64,000 bases of DNA from Ctenosaura bakeri. Lineage: Eukaryota; Chordata; Lepidosauria; Squamata; Iguanidae. The position numbers and the translations under genes were made by a program. Under the pieces are notes generated by a model that worked only from the letters and a program-made list of their open reading frames with translations, did no database searches and was not told the DNA's origin. The stretch is from positions 343,001 through 407,000 of the forward strand of contig CAOLHI010001249.1 of NCBI GenBank assembly GCA_948474755.1, written 5' to 3'. Shown piece by piece: positions 1 through 12,472 of the stretch; within the stretch, counting starts at the first letter, position 1, and every line of letters starts with the position of its first letter.

Positions 1-3000
1 TGAGAATGAATGTTGCACCATGGCCGAAAAAGTACAACCACATGAATAAAGGAACTTAGGTGTGCATAAAACACCAACAAGTGGCTTCTCTCTCTCTCTC
101 TCTCTCTCTCTGTTGTGTGTGTCTGACTGTCTTTCTGCAAACTCCTTATGAGACCACCTTGAGGTATGCCCAAGCCTATTCAAACTGGCAGTGGCAATAG
201 CAAAGCATGGCTCCTTTTCTGGATTCAGGGCTGCAGAATAAAGTTGGCACCAGTTGTTCCAACTTGTTACAGCCAGCCATGCAACATCACGCAGTCCTCT
301 TTTGCATTTGAGACTCTCCTCAGAACATGAGAGTAACAAATTCCAAATAATATCTTTACCTGATAACAAGTCAAAGGGTAGAGGTTTGAGGGTATAATAA
401 AGATATGTTTCAAAAGTAGTGTTACAAGTAGGAATGAAATCACCTTAACAGGTCACATTTTCTAATTACTTTAAAAGTTAGGTTTAAAGGCATTTCTAGA
501 AGTGTTATGACAGGAATGTTTTGAGCTTCATGTATTCTGTTCTTAGTCCTGAGTCTTTTCCACCCCAGAAAAGTTTCCATAAAGCAGTGAGTAACTCTAT
601 GAGTTACTTTTAAGTGCTGTAATAAATAACATCAAGTAAGTACTTTTAAAACACAGTGGGAAGCAGAGGAAATAATTATTCTTTAAAAGTAGCTCTCTAA
701 ACCTCACAATACCCTCACAGTATGGATTGCTGGGACAAGAAGATGCTTGTGTTCTTCTCCTGAACTTGAGTAAAATGTAGGGTGGGCATGGACGCAAGAC
801 ATGAAAAGAAGAGTGGGGAATAAAAATAAGATAACAGAGGCTGATACACAAAGTGGCAAAATAACTGGGTAACCCAATTAAAAGCTGATCTTAAGCTGCA
901 CAGAGAATATATGGGGGCAAGGAAAAATGGAGGCCAGGTAGTTGTACTTGGATTTAAAAAGAGACATTGGAGGGATTATTGGGTGAGTGTACTTACTGTA
1001 GATACAACAAATCTGTCCTGCATATTGTTAACTCAGCCATGAAGCCATGCTACTTTTTTATTTTGTCTTCTCTGATTATCATTTATGGTTTAATCCAAAC
1101 ATTTCTTTACGCAGGCTGCGTCAGATGCTTCATTGGTGAACAGTAGCAGGGTATACTTCTGCAAGTGCTTATGAACCTGTTTTTCACTATTCCTCATAAC
1201 TACTGCAGCTCTACATGACATATCCCATATTGTGCCAGATGGTTCCTTTTGCTTTCAGGTGCACTTGGTAAGCGCTGAAGGTAACAGTAGGCAGGAGGTA
1301 TCATTGAAGAGCTGGTGCCCTGCCTAGCAAAAGGAGATGGTTATTATGGGGGTTCTCTACTGTGGGACCTAAATGAGTTCTCCAGTCCTTATCTCCATGA
1401 AGAACAGCTCCATTTATCCAAACTTCCAATTATACATATACTTTGAATCATCCTAGACATTAGATAGTCACTCATTTCTACAAAATCAAAAGAGAAAATT
1501 GGAGTGCATTAGCAAATTGTTACCTTACTGTTTTCTTGAATACACTCTTGTGTACATTCCCAGTTCAACATTTGGCTTTTACAAATCATTTTATGTTTTG
1601 CTTTCAAGTATTTGCAGATGCTTCCCATTTCTATGCTGTCTGCAGGCAATTAACGCCTTCTTCCTTACAGTAGTTAATTTCCTGTGTGTTAATTTCCACT
1701 CTGATCCTTTGGCATGGCTCTGTTACACCAACAGAGTAGATCATGAAGATTTTAAGGAATTGGTTCTCAATCCACTTGAATGCGATTAAGGTACTGAAAG
1801 ATCTGGTCAGATTTCATGTTAAATATTAAGCTTTTGTTCTCGAAATATGCTGTTTAGACCACCGAAGCCTCACTAATGTTTAGTACTGAACTAAATAGGG
1901 ACTGATGAACTAGAAGTTTTGACTTTGCTTGCTGATTGACTCCCATAGGAATAAAGAGAAGGGTAAGAGGCTTTGTAAGCCTTTATCCACAAGGATAGAA
2001 TAGCGGCAGAAGTTCTTACCTCAGCAATTCTCTTGTGCTAATTCAGTGTCCCATTATCACAGTTTTGTGAATTTTTTCACCAACAGGACTGAATAGTTTG
2101 TGTAGAAAAGGGAGACTCAGACAGCAACTGTTGCTGTTCACATTTGGAGTATGGAGTGATTCAAACAGCAGCTGCAGTGCATCACTACCTTGAGCTGTGC
2201 TTCATTTTTTGTTTACACTGGAGTGGCACTGGAAAATAACCCCTTTAACTGTGTCCCAGTTTGACGTGTGTGAAAATAACTGAGTTCCATATGTGGGTAC
2301 AAAAATGTGATTGCTACCTTCTCAGAAATATACATTTCATGTGGAATTAGAAAAGTCACTTTTGTTTAGGTTTCTCACCTGAAATAGGCCTGTTGCAAAT
2401 ATGCAGTATATACTTCCAAGATTGTCGTTTCTTTATACAAAAGGATTAGCAGGTGTTTTAGTTCAAGTAAAATTCTTACTGTAGCTCTTCTGATAGCATT
2501 AAGTGTTGTTTTTAATGCTCACTACATGTTGTATTATACAATAGTTTACTTACAAAAATTATATTCATCTTTTAATATTCAGAATTGTGTTTCCCGTGAC
2601 AGGAAATATTTTCAAACTAAAGACATAGTTTATTTAGTTCTGTTTCGTAAAAGCACTTTACTTTTTCATTGTGCTTTGGACTATCCCTTCAAAATTTTCT
2701 CTAATTTTAAAAGCTCAGTCCATGGACACTGATGACTGTTGATGTAGCTCAGCAAAAGTCCCACAAGTTTTTAAAAGGCTGAGTGGAACTTGTAGTCTCT
2801 TGCATAATCCAGAGGCTTAGTTTAAAAGCAAAGGTAGGCAAGCAAGTTGACAACTAAATTGTTTCCCTATTCTAATGAAAATGGGTCTGGAAATATTTCT
2901 ATTTCTTTTCAAGTGGCATTATATGAAAAAAGAAATGGCTGCCATTGCATATGCCATTGCCTTACCTGGAGGCATTGATATTGTGCAACTGATTAATTCT

Positions 3001-3390
3001 GTGAACTTAGTTCTATGCAAATTGCTCTCTTAATGTGTATGGGGTATTGTCTTTTTGTGAAGAGTGTGACTATCCTTCCCATTTCTTTTGAGAAGCTTTA
3101 CCTGTGCAACTAAGCTAAACTTAGGCACTGTCTTCCAGATGTTGTCTACATGTCTTCCTCCTGTTTTCCTAGGTGACTAGACACAGGACTAGAGGTGCCA
3201 CCCACAGAGAGTATATATAAAGGCACTGTGCCTGAGCTTAGCTTACTTGAGATGCTTCTCTGAGTGTGTGGTTAGGTGTGTGCAACAAATGAAGATGTAT
3301 AAAACCCGAGGTCCTGAAGCTCATGAATTTCCCTGAACTGTGGCCTTTTCTGCAGGATGACATTCTCCCGAGGCATGGGGATGTGAGAGG
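1..3390. other. Non-coding spacer without recognised gene
   Basis: The stretch is A/T-rich and has short, scattered open frames only, none resembling a known protein. A TC dinucleotide run lies at 86-111. A TATA-like string at about 3212-3221 has no coding sequence behind it. I recognise no repeat family here, so it may be old unique intergenic or intronic DNA. Confidence 0.6.
86..111. repeat. (TC)n microsatellite
   Basis: About thirteen perfect TC units, followed by a short GT-rich stretch. No SINE tail is recognisable beside it. Confidence 0.9.
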
Positions 3391-3399
3391 AGCAGGACC

Positions 3400-3482
3400 A
3401 TGATAATGATAATGATAATGATAATAGCAACAATAACAACAACAACAACAACAACAGCAACAACAGCAACAACAGCAACAAC
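3400..3482. repeat. Compound microsatellite (GATAAT)n-(AAC)n with AGC variants
   Basis: Four GATAAT-like units run into about 18 ACA/AAC units containing regularly spaced AGC interruptions. The run abuts a LINE-like 3' end. Its reverse complement gives homopolymer-like leucine, cysteine or valine frames, which are translation artefacts. Confidence 0.9.
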
Positions 3483-3570
3483 ATTTATTTTTATCCCGCC
3501 TCTCCCAATGTATTGAGGCAGCATTACAGGAATATATAAAATACATTAAAACATTAAAATGTACCCCATC
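3482..3570 (-). mobile_element. LINE 3' tail (L2/CR1-like), minus strand
   Basis: The text ATTTATTTTTATCCCGCCTC is the reverse complement of the typical GGCGGGATAnAAAT end of reptile L2-type elements and of SINEs sharing that tail. It is followed by an A/T-rich stretch of repeated AAAACATTAAAA. The adjoining AAC microsatellite probably grew from the element's 3' end. Only the tail is present. Family assignment is from memory of such tails, not from a search. Confidence 0.5.
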
Positions 3571-3589
3571 CTTCCCACTCACCCACCCT

Positions 3590-3945
3590 GATGATGCTTC
3601 TGCATGATGTCATTGTGCTCCTCCCCTTCTCGTGTTACCAGCTGACATGATTGCAGGGTATATCACTGATGGAAAAACTCTGTCAATGACTCCCAATTGT
3701 GTGAACTTTCCATCACTGCCAGCCATGCAGAAGGGCCAGAAGCACAATTACGTGCTTCCTTTCCTACTGCAGCATGGGAAGAAGGCTGGCTGCAGTGCAG
3801 AAGGAACAGGCGTGCCTCTTGTACTCCCTTCTACATGCAGCAGGTCTGGTGTAGAGAGCAGCACTGGGGACACACTCCCATCCTGGCAGAGGTGCAGCTG
3901 GGATTGCAACAGGTTCTGCAGAAAGGGCCTGTATACCCTAAGCCA
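3590..3945 (+). repeat. Unnamed dispersed repeat, copy 1
   Basis: This block matches 43740-44130 over several hundred bases, in the same order and orientation: TTCTGCATGA near the start, then TGTCAATGAC, then GCAGAAnGGC, a GCTTCCT segment, TGCTCCCTT/TACTCCCTT and a GnGAGCAGCACTG-like part. Open frames of 118 and 87 codons cross it, but they resemble no protein and are not kept open in the other copy in the same way. I do not know the family; the hairpins in copy 2 suggest a non-autonomous DNA transposon. Confidence 0.6.
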
Positions 3946-3969
3946 GTGCTACTCAAATGATGGTTCCTG

Positions 3970-6320
3970 TACCAGTACCAATCCTTGAGCCATCGGCTGC
4001 TGGTCATTGGTAAGTTTCAAGAAAAGATGGAAACCATTTGTACCTAATTGGCACATCTAGTGCTGGTCCCTGGTGGATTGGAAAATAGTAATTTCTGGTC
4101 TCCACCCCTATCAGATGGCTTAAGGCAATGCTTCTCAGGCTACAGCTCAGAAATCCCCTGAAGCCTTCACATCTGGTCTCTGGGAGTTTTTATACAACTG
4201 CACTTGATTTCCGATACAGTGTTCACAATTTGGTTGAGACTTGCAGAAAGACTGCTCATTTGATCGAGAATTCTTGCTCCTAAAGATGCAGATTTGTACA
4301 TGAAAACTGAAATTCCCAGTTGTTTTTTTTTTTTTTTTTAAATCTCGTTTGAACTTCTTTTGACTTGAAGAAATGGAATGCTTGCTTGGGGCCAGAGAAA
4401 AAGTAGCTAAAGGAATGTTAGTAGCAGAAATGTGGCCTTTCAGGCAAGATGATGTTGTACCCAGGAGTCAGCTAACGCCTTTGTCCAACAGAGCATGAAG
4501 CAAGCCTTCAAAGGTTAATAGAAGTCCCAGCACAGGCCTACAGCCCTAGCGAGGAAATGCTGATATCATTTGACAGGTATGTTTTAAGGTTTCCCTTCTC
4601 CCAGGAGGGTTTCATAGCAAGCTTCACTGAAAACCACATGCTTATACTTTTCAAACCTGTGTGATTGTGCTACCTCATTTTTCTCCAGTGCAGTTTGGGT
4701 GTTATAAGACCACTATTTTTAGTTACAGCTGTCTATGGGAAATTTGAGTTTGTTAAATGTAAGAGACATAGTCATTCTTCTTGTCTCACAGTGTACAACA
4801 TAAGGACAGAACCTGCTCTTTCTTTCAAATCTCATAAGGGCATTAATTTTAATTTCTCCATACAGGTAATCAATTTTTGAGTGTGTCAGAGCCAGAGAAA
4901 AATGAAAGTGTACCAGTAACAATGAGGACAGGACTTCTGGGTCTGTTGTCACTGGCCACAGTGGCAAGAGGCTGCAATTTTGACACATACTTCTAGTGGC
5001 TAAGAACAGCAGTATGTGGCAGTTGTGCTTGTAGAAGCATGATTGCAGTTTTTTTCTGGGTTTTGTTTTTATGCTTATAAAGAACATTCTCATTCTTCCC
5101 ATGTCAGTACAAATATTGCAAGCAATTCTTAACAAAGAAAATTGGTGAACAAAATATTACAGAAGATATATATTGCTTAATCTTGAACTTCAATATCCTA
5201 GATGCTCCATAATGTGGAATTTGCTTAAGATTCCTATTCTGTGTATATAGATTCTAGAATGTCAGCTCCATTTTAGGACATTGTGCAGTTAGGAACTAAT
5301 TCAAATTGAACTCCATGAAATTTAAAGGCTGGGCACCTTGCTGTCTGTGAAGACTAGGCATGTGTGTAACTTGAGAAAAATTGTGTAGTTTTATGATTGT
5401 GAAATCTTGACATCTGATTAGCTTTGGGTTTGCATGATCTCAAGGACAATGTAATGTCAGTGTGTCTGCTAAGTTTGATAATTCTGCATCTTTTGCATTC
5501 ATAGGTGTAAGTGGTGGTGAAATGGTTTTTTAAAAACTCTAATTGGTTTTCTGGAAGTCTTATATACAGATTTTCTTAGATCAAATATTATCACTGTGAA
5601 TTTATTAATAGAATTCTGAAATTGCTAGGTGGAAGACATTAACTGAGACATTGTACCTTTTGAAAACATATGTACTCACTATTTTTATCTTATCTGTGGC
5701 TTGAAAGAAATGCAGCCAAAAAGACAGGCAGGGAGGGAATAAAATTTCTCTCTTAATTTGTCTCATTTCATGCTACTAGGAAAAAAGAAATTCAGTTTTG
5801 TTGACTGATGATTAAGAGATGATAATATACAATACAAATTGTGTTTCCTTTTTAAATTAATTGTCTGACAAAACAGTAATTGTTGCAATAATATAAATAT
5901 GAAAAAAAGAGAAAATCTTATTAGAAGCCTGCATGAGAAAATAGAAAAAGGGCCAGAGACAAATTGTTCGCAGATGTAGCTCAGTTAATTTAGTTGAGAA
6001 CTTCAGTGATAGAAATGGTAGCTGGAATCCCAGTGCTGTGCTCTGCTACTGTAAAGCAGATCTGTGAGCAGTTGTGTTTTCTCAGAGGTTGCCTAAGTGT
6101 GGCTCCTGGTGCTGGCAATCATTTCACCTGCAGACACAGAGCCTTTTCCCCTTTAGCTCAATGGGCGATTGCAAGACTGTGTGCCCATTACATGATCAGC
6201 TGTGCAATTGTGCAGTCCAGCTTATACTACATTGGTATCTAATCAGGTTATGCAAGAAATATGTATCATGGCCTTTTGTTTTTTTTTACTGTGGAGGTTC
6301 ATTGCTATCAATTAAGCTTG
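3970..6320. other. Non-coding spacer
   Basis: No gene is supported. A poly-T run lies at about 4322-4339, and 5700-5950 is strongly A/T-rich. A minus-strand frame of 138 codons at 4719-5135 has no recognisable domain and ordinary A/T-rich composition, so I treat it as chance. Confidence 0.6.
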
Positions 6321-6512
6321 TTGCTATTGTGTGTCTTCAGATCATTTCCAGCTTATGGTGACCCTAAGGCAAACCTATCATGGGGTTTTCTGGGACTGAG
6401 TATGTGTGATGCACCCAAGGTCACCCAGAGTGCTTCCATGGCCAAGCAGGGAATTGAACTGTGGTCTCCAGGTTATAGTCCAATGCTCAAACCACTACAT
6501 CACGCTGGCTCT
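6321..6512 (-). mobile_element. tRNA-derived SINE, Sauria-type, minus strand
   Basis: Read on the minus strand, the element begins with a tRNA-like head (GTGATGTAGTGGTTTGAGCA as box A region, then GTTCAATTCCC as a box B-like site). It continues through a body with CCCAGAAAACCCCATGATAG and ends with a tail close to CATAAGCTGGAAATGATCTG and GACACACAATAG. The same body and tail occur at 32531-32713, 48106-48327 and 56120-56331. Such SINEs are copied by LINE machinery recognising the tail. This copy is diverged, and no clear target duplication was found. Confidence 0.8.
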
Positions 6513-6915
6513 CTTTTTGCTTGTTAGACCAAACTATTTGTATTTATAGAGAACTTCGGTAGCGGGTGGGATTAAACATTACACAACACCAGTCACCTTT
6601 CATTTTCATCAAGGTTTCTTGTTTTCCTTACCAGCTGTTTAGTATGTTGTAAATATATCCTTGATGTGCAAGAAAGACTTGCGGTGCTAGTGTTAAATGT
6701 GAACACAGTCTAGCAGGGGAAATAACCTAACTCTCCTTCTTTTGACACTTTAATTAGTAAGTTCTGTCTTTACCCAAGTCTCTCTCTGTTTGATTTCTTT
6801 AACAACAATTCCACCTGTTGTTTGAAATTTTGTATAATGTATGTATACTTTGATTTAAAAGACGGTATTGCGTTATATCATTTCTTTTTCTTCTTATATC
6901 AGGATGATAAGAATA

Positions 6916-7388
6916 CAATAAACTTTCCACATTTGTGGGTTTAACTTTTACGGATTTGATTATTTGCAAGCTTCTTCAATCCCTGTCCCCTTCACCTTGG
7001 ATGCTTCCTTTAGGGGGGAACCTTCCCTCTTGGCAGCTCTGATCAGGCCACACAACTTCTTAGAAACCCACCTCTGGTCTTCTTCCTATTTCACCAGCAA
7101 AGGAGGGCTTGCAGCTCAGTTTTTCAGCACCACAAACTCTCTTCCAAGGGAAGAGATGGGCAAGAGAGGGGAAGCATACGACCACCATGCCAACCCACTC
7201 CCTTTCCTTCTCCTCTCCCTGACCTGGTTTGGACCCTGGGTGCCTGCTTTCCCCACCATGCCTCAGACTCCTTCCCAAAAACATATATGTGCTCACACAC
7301 ACACACACACACATTTTGAGATTTGCTATTTTCCCACTTTTGCAGAGGTTCTATGTCCCTAATGCTAGTGAACGTGAAGGGCTGACTG
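6916..7388 (-). mobile_element. pogo/Tigger-like non-autonomous DNA transposon, copy 1
   Basis: The ends are a degraded inverted repeat: CAATAAACTTTCCACATTTG at the left, and at the right the reverse complement of CAGTCAGCCCTTCACG. A TA lies at 6914-6915 and TG after the right end. The interior matches the copy at 26940-27437 in the opposite orientation, including a purine-rich block and a CA/GT microsatellite at the same internal place (7295-7313 here). The open frames of 132 and 84 codons across it are not conserved proteins. About 473 bp, no transposase. Confidence 0.75.
7295..7313. repeat. (CA)n microsatellite inside a DNA transposon
   Basis: About nine CA units lie near one end of the pogo/Tigger-like element. 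The sister copy has GT units at the corresponding position, so the seed was present in the transposon itself. Confidence 0.9.
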
Positions 7389-7488
7389 TGAATTGATCAC
7401 ATCCTCCTTGTCAGATATGAGTTCTAAATAATGCCAGACCTTCAAAACAGGGCTCCCTTTCTAATTAAGGTGGAGTAATAGCAGTTAC

Positions 7489-7756
7489 TGGTGAGATTGT
7501 GGTGTAGCAGTTTGAGTGTTGTACTATAGCCCTGAAGATCAGAGTTCAGTTCCCCACTTGGGCGCAGAAACCCACCAGATGACCTCACACACTCTCAGCC
7601 TCTCAAAAACCATGTGATAGGATTGCATTAGGCATAAATCAGAAATGACTTAAAGATATACAACAACAACCTGAAGGCACGCAACAACAGAAACAACAAC
7701 AATACTGCAAGTCAGAAGTGACTTGAAGGCACACAACAACAACAACAACAACAACA
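7489..7756 (+). mobile_element. tRNA-derived SINE with (AAC)n tail
   Basis: The head GTGGTGTAGCAGTTTGAGTG (A-box region) and GAGTTCAGTTCC (B-box-like) are followed by a body ending CATGTGATAGGATTGCATTAG. The tail is repeated: TGACTTAAAGATATACAAC, CCTGAAGGCACGCAACAAC and TGACTTGAAGGCACACAAC follow each other, separated by AAC runs, with the last run ending at 7756. The head and tail fit squamate SINEs mobilised by a LINE of the Bov-B/RTE type. The multiplied tail is unusual. Confidence 0.85.
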
Positions 7757-7759
7757 GTC

Positions 7760-10700
7760 AGAATGCTGAGATGTTGGACAAAGATTGTGGAACACATGAG
7801 TGATGTTAAGAAATGAACGAGAACGAAGGAGAGGGAGGACTTTCAGGACCATGAGCCAGAATTTACATCACACTAACCATCCCTGTAGTGAGTTTCTGAC
7901 CTCACATCCCCTCAGGAAATTGGGCTATTTTATGGTACGTGACCCACCTTAGATTGACATCAGTGACCCACATGAGTAAGGCTCAAAGAGAAACTTCTGA
8001 TGGAATCATACATGCTGTTATTTGTCCTAATTGATGCACTTGGTCAGGATGCAGGTGGAACATTTGGTCTAGGGTTGCCAACTCCAAAGCTTACTGGCTT
8101 GGCACACAGGGAAGGGCAGCTTTCCTGATAAAAGAAGTTTGTCTGTGAAACCACAGTATATTGTGACACTTGAGCTAGCAACGTTTAGGCTGCCGGCCTA
8201 ACCGTACCTACAAGTCATTCCCATTTCAACAAACAGGAGACTTGCTTTTCCCTAAGAATGTAAATCTTTGAATATTTTGTCCTAGATAATTTCTGTAGTT
8301 TTCTTCCCAATATGGGAGAAAATGAATATTTCTGGGCAGTTTTCACCTGGTATTAACACATCCCAGAGTGTTCCAGGAATTTTTTTTTCACAGTAATACT
8401 CATGGGATTATTTTGGTGTGAAACTTACAGGGGGGTTGTACAAAACATGTTTTGTGCAAAAAAGCAAGTTTTCATGCAGAAACAAAAAAATGAAGAGATC
8501 ATTTCCAGAAATTTCTGTTCAAAAATAATATTTTTCTGAAACACACAAATTTTTACACAAATTTTGTACAAGAAACAAGTGTTTCTGGAAACAGTGTTTG
8601 TGTAAAAATTAAAAGATCCTACATTTATTTCTATGTATAATTAATTTTCCAAAACACTTCCAGATATGCAAATACCAGCCTAAAATTGAACAAAATTCTC
8701 ACTTCTGTATTATTTTTTCTGAACCAAAACCTGTCACAAAACTCGTTTTGGATCTGGGAAATGAGTAACAGCATATATTCTTTCCATTGCTATTTTTGAG
8801 CAAACATGCTTAGAATTACATTGTTAGTTAAGCTACGAGGTAGAAGTTGTTGTGCACTTGCTGTTATCCTCTGGAACTGTGTCTGTTTCTACCACAATAT
8901 GACATTTTTTAAAGAAAATACACTGTTGGTGGAAGAGAGTAAATGCAAAGAAACCTGACCAGTTCTTCAGTAGCACAGATGTCCCACTGAAGAATTTCTA
9001 GAACAATTTAACTTGTTTTGTGTTCTGGCCACATAATTACAAAGGGAAAGTTGAAGGAACTCATCATTTATACAATCGTTGATCCTGAGAAAAGAAGGTT
9101 TGAATTCACTTAAGCATTCTATTAGTTTATATATCCAACCGGGCTGGAAAAGAATCAAATGATGGTATGTGACTGCTGATGGGGATTAATCAGCTAGTTA
9201 CAGTGTACAATGTTGAGACTTTTGGAATCTTATTTGTTTACATTACCACTCCCAGGCCTTACTGAGTTAAAGAAATTCTAGTATAAATAAAACGCTTTTG
9301 GAGCTCTGACAGTAGTATTTCATTTCTGTGACAGTGATGCTCCACAGAACACTAACAGTCCATTTTCACCATAGTGATGAGATGAGCTCCGTACCCCACC
9401 CCACTCAGACCATGAACCAACTGTGTCATAAAATGACCTACACAAATCCATTCATCTCTTTACCAGTGTCAACAGGTCCTCTTCTCTTGGCACTACATGT
9501 TCTTGGCTGCCAAATGTCTAGCACGTGTTGACAGCGATAGTTCCTCTTCCAAAAGCTTAGCATAAGGGAGAAGAACCAGCTGTACCTCCTTTCTCTACAC
9601 AGATAAATTGGGAATATAAGGAGAAGAAGTACTTTACTTTGGGCTAGAGCAAAGGTGGAATCAACAGTGGACACTGCCACTGAGTTTGTTCTTGTGCAAT
9701 TGTTGTTCACAAACATTGCCTGTGTGAATTGAATACCAAGATACGTGGGACTCTCCTATGTGTGTGGCAGGAATCTCTACCCACTGTTGCTAGTGCTGCT
9801 GTACTACTGTCTTCATCCAGTGCTGAGCAGATTGCGGTGCCCATGAAGCAGTTCAGAACCTCTAGAGGAAAAGTACAGTGTGCATCTGGGCAGCCAGACC
9901 ACAATGACTACCTTTATTTTTCAGCATAATATAGAATATTGAGAGCTTTGTAGAACTGCTACCATGATGGGCAGAACTTGGAAACATCTGTGTCAACAGC
10001 TCTCGGTCTCTCCTAACTAGAATGGGAATTGTAGTCCAAAAAGGTAACTTTTCCAAGCTATGGAATGGCCATTTAGTTTGGTTTCCACATATGGTATTCC
10101 TTTCCTCCTCGTTTTGCCTAATACCCCCAATTTCCATTCAAATCTATGTACCGGAAAGAAGACCAAAAATAAATAAAAAAATAAAACAAGTACTTTAAAT
10201 GTCTTCGTGAGAAGAAGGCTTGAGGGAGAAACAAGATTTTTTATCACTAAAAGGTTTGTGGTTAAGTTTGTTTGCAACGGGCTTCAAAGAGTTGTTGATG
10301 GTGCATCCATCTTGTAGTTGAGCAGATGCATAGTGGCCAAAATACTAAGCCAGATCTTTGGACTTTGTGTTTCTTATCCTAGCCTCCAAAATGGCCTGAT
10401 GGAATATTGTGAAGAACTCAAATGTCTGTGCCGTGTTTGTTCCGATTCCATGACATTTTAGTGGTCCTTATGAAAATATCATCCTACCCTACTAGAATTA
10501 ATAGCTACATGGAAATGGCTTGTCTATCATGCCCAGCCATAATCTGTGCATCTCTGCCTGTGAATAACTCAGGAGCAAGTTAGAAAACAGTACTTTGTGG
10601 TGTTATTGCTCATTATGTAACCAGATCATGTCATTACCTGTAGTTATGATATATATATTTTGGTCATGCAAACAAGTCCTAGGTTATTCAAGGATTTTAT
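7760..10700. other. Non-coding spacer with A/T-rich internally repetitive stretch
   Basis: No gene or clear mobile element is supported. At 8440-8600 variants of TTTTGTGCAAAA and AAATTTTTACACAAATTTT recur on both strands and give a loosely self-complementary segment. A short motif GAATTGTAGTCC at about 10026-10038 looks like a remnant of the hAT-like palindrome family seen elsewhere in the window. Open frames of 60-92 codons near 9.4-10.3 kb overlap on both strands and show no domain. Confidence 0.5.
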
Positions 10701-10705
10701 CAGGG

Positions 10706-10866
10706 AGGGGAGATATAACATTAATTGATGCCCTGTGTACTCATCAAGATCTCCAGGAGGAACCTCTCCCTGCCCTGATGACTGGGATTCTAGGACTGGA
10801 GATGATAGGACTTGAATCTGGAATTCATGTATGCAAAGCTTATGATTTGCCACTAAACTACAGTCT
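10706..10866 (-). mobile_element. Divergent tRNA-derived SINE, minus strand
   Basis: On the minus strand the copy reads GTAGTTTAGTGGCAAATCAT (A-box part), GCTTTGCATACATG and GATTCAAGTCCTATCATCTCC (B-box part). This order matches a common amniote SINE whose head contains a TTTGCATGCAGAAGG segment and a GGCATCTCCAG segment. The body continues with CCTCCTGGAGATC. Many substitutions indicate age. A related tail is visible at 55290-55345. Confidence 0.6.
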
Positions 10867-10867
10867 T

Positions 10868-12467
10868 AGTCTTAGTCTTAGTTTTACAAGACTAAGCAAA
10901 TTCAAATATGTATAATGGCCACTTCCAAACATCATGACCACTTCCAAACATCAGTTCACTTTGAACAAGCAGGCATAAATGTTTTTGGTTGTAGTGAGAA
11001 ACGCCAAGCAAAATATGTATTACAGAGTTTTGTAAAGCATTATTATTTTATTTGAAATTCACCAATTTCACAGTGAATGTAAAAAACAAGTGATAAATAA
11101 TGGTAAGGCAGAGAAAGCCAGAAATGTATCTGACTTAGTCAGAGCCTAGGTTACCTTCCAGACTGTCAGGCCTCAGTAATTTGTACCACTCCTCTGCTGC
11201 CTTGCTAGTCCTACTAGTAAGAGCCAGCATTTTGGCTTGTCTTTCCTTCACCAAACCAGATAAATAATCCAGGATGTGCTTTAGGGTTAAATAACTGGTT
11301 TGACGGGGGGAGGCAAGTCAGATCACTGACACTGTGCTGGGTCTGCATATAATGAATGAAAAGTAGACAAGTCAAAGGTGGGAGTGATCAGTCAGCATGC
11401 TTGTCCACAGTTCCAGTGGGTCCCTGACATGATGTGTGAATTGGGCTGATAACCCTGAACCTACTTATTTCAATAACAATTCAATGCACCTTGTATTCCT
11501 TGCTTACCATGAACCACCATTTATCATGCATGGACACAAATAGCAGTGAATTTGGGATGTTCTCTCTGGTGGCTGTATATTGTTAAGCACGTTTTTCTTC
11601 CAAGTGAATCCTTTCAGTCTGAGATACAATGAACAAACAAGAAACAAAACTATGGGTTAAAAAGATGGTCCTTTGCAGAGATACAAGCCCTCCTTATGGC
11701 TTTCCTGTTAGATGCTAGTTCATTCACTGCTGATTGTCTTGTGGAGAATGTTATTGGTGTCCGCATCTTTCTAAGCATCCTGGGTTGCAAAAAAGCAGAA
11801 TGCATTAAAAAAATGAGGAATATCTCTTTGAAGCTGTGACAACACATAAGTTTCTTTTATTTTTATTTTCATGCAGTTCATAAGTAGCTCAAGGTGTTTC
11901 CATTTAGTAAACAGATACTCATTTTCCTTTGCCGAGGGGATAGTTGATGGTTGTTTTGTGAAAATGCATCAATTTGAATCCTACTGCTATAAGCAAAATT
12001 CAAGCCTAGGGTTGCCTCCCATTTTATCTGACTCCAGCTTTCACCTGCAGTTTATGGAATCTTTAAACATTCATCAGTTCAAGCTGCTAGCAAGCTTAGG
12101 GGCTTATGGATTCCCTTCACGTAGCCACAGCATTTATATGGCAGGTTTTGAAGTGTGGTTACAAGATGATAACTGTATTGCCTGAAGGTGTTAAGTCTTG
12201 CTTCGCCAGAATAACTGTTTGTATGTAATTAGTGTAAAAATTCAAAGGAATGGAGTTTATCCTCACCGTCATCCTTCTCGTTATAAAAGGAGTTGTAATG
12301 GAGGAATGAAGCAGTCTTAAACTAAACTGCTCTCCTTCAATGTTCATCAAATCAGATGCTGAGTACCATTCTGTTGTGTAGGAGGCAGGCGACAGAACCA
12401 GAGACACTTCAGAATTCTGATATGGATTGACCCCCAGCTCTGGAATTAGTGTGAAGAGCTGGACATA
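10868..12467. other. Non-coding spacer
   Basis: A short TCTTAG/GTCTTA repeat sits at the left edge (10861-10885). Otherwise I see no gene, RNA or repeat. The 104-codon frame at 11871-12185 has no recognised domain. Confidence 0.55.
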
Positions 12468-12472
12468 GTTGT
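12468..12472. repeat. Target-site duplication, left copy
   Basis: GTTGT directly precedes the LTR and is repeated exactly after it at 13068-13072. Confidence 0.85.

Noticed and set aside
3205..3225. TATA box promoter (TATATATAAAGG)
   Set aside because: No transcript or coding sequence follows; the next feature is a microsatellite and LINE tail.
3238..3582. Minus-strand coding frame with long cysteine, leucine or valine runs
   Set aside because: Pure translation of an AAC/GATAAT microsatellite.
4719..5135. 138-codon minus-strand gene
   Set aside because: No domain, overlaps another frame on the plus strand, and composition is that of the spacer.
7124..7314. Plus- and minus-strand proteins with threonine/histidine or valine/cysteine runs
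   Set aside because: They read through the CA microsatellite of a pogo/Tigger-like element.
8440..8600. Inverted-repeat element in A/T-rich stretch
   Set aside because: Self-similarity of TTTTGTGCAAAA-type strings is loose and no boundaries could be set.
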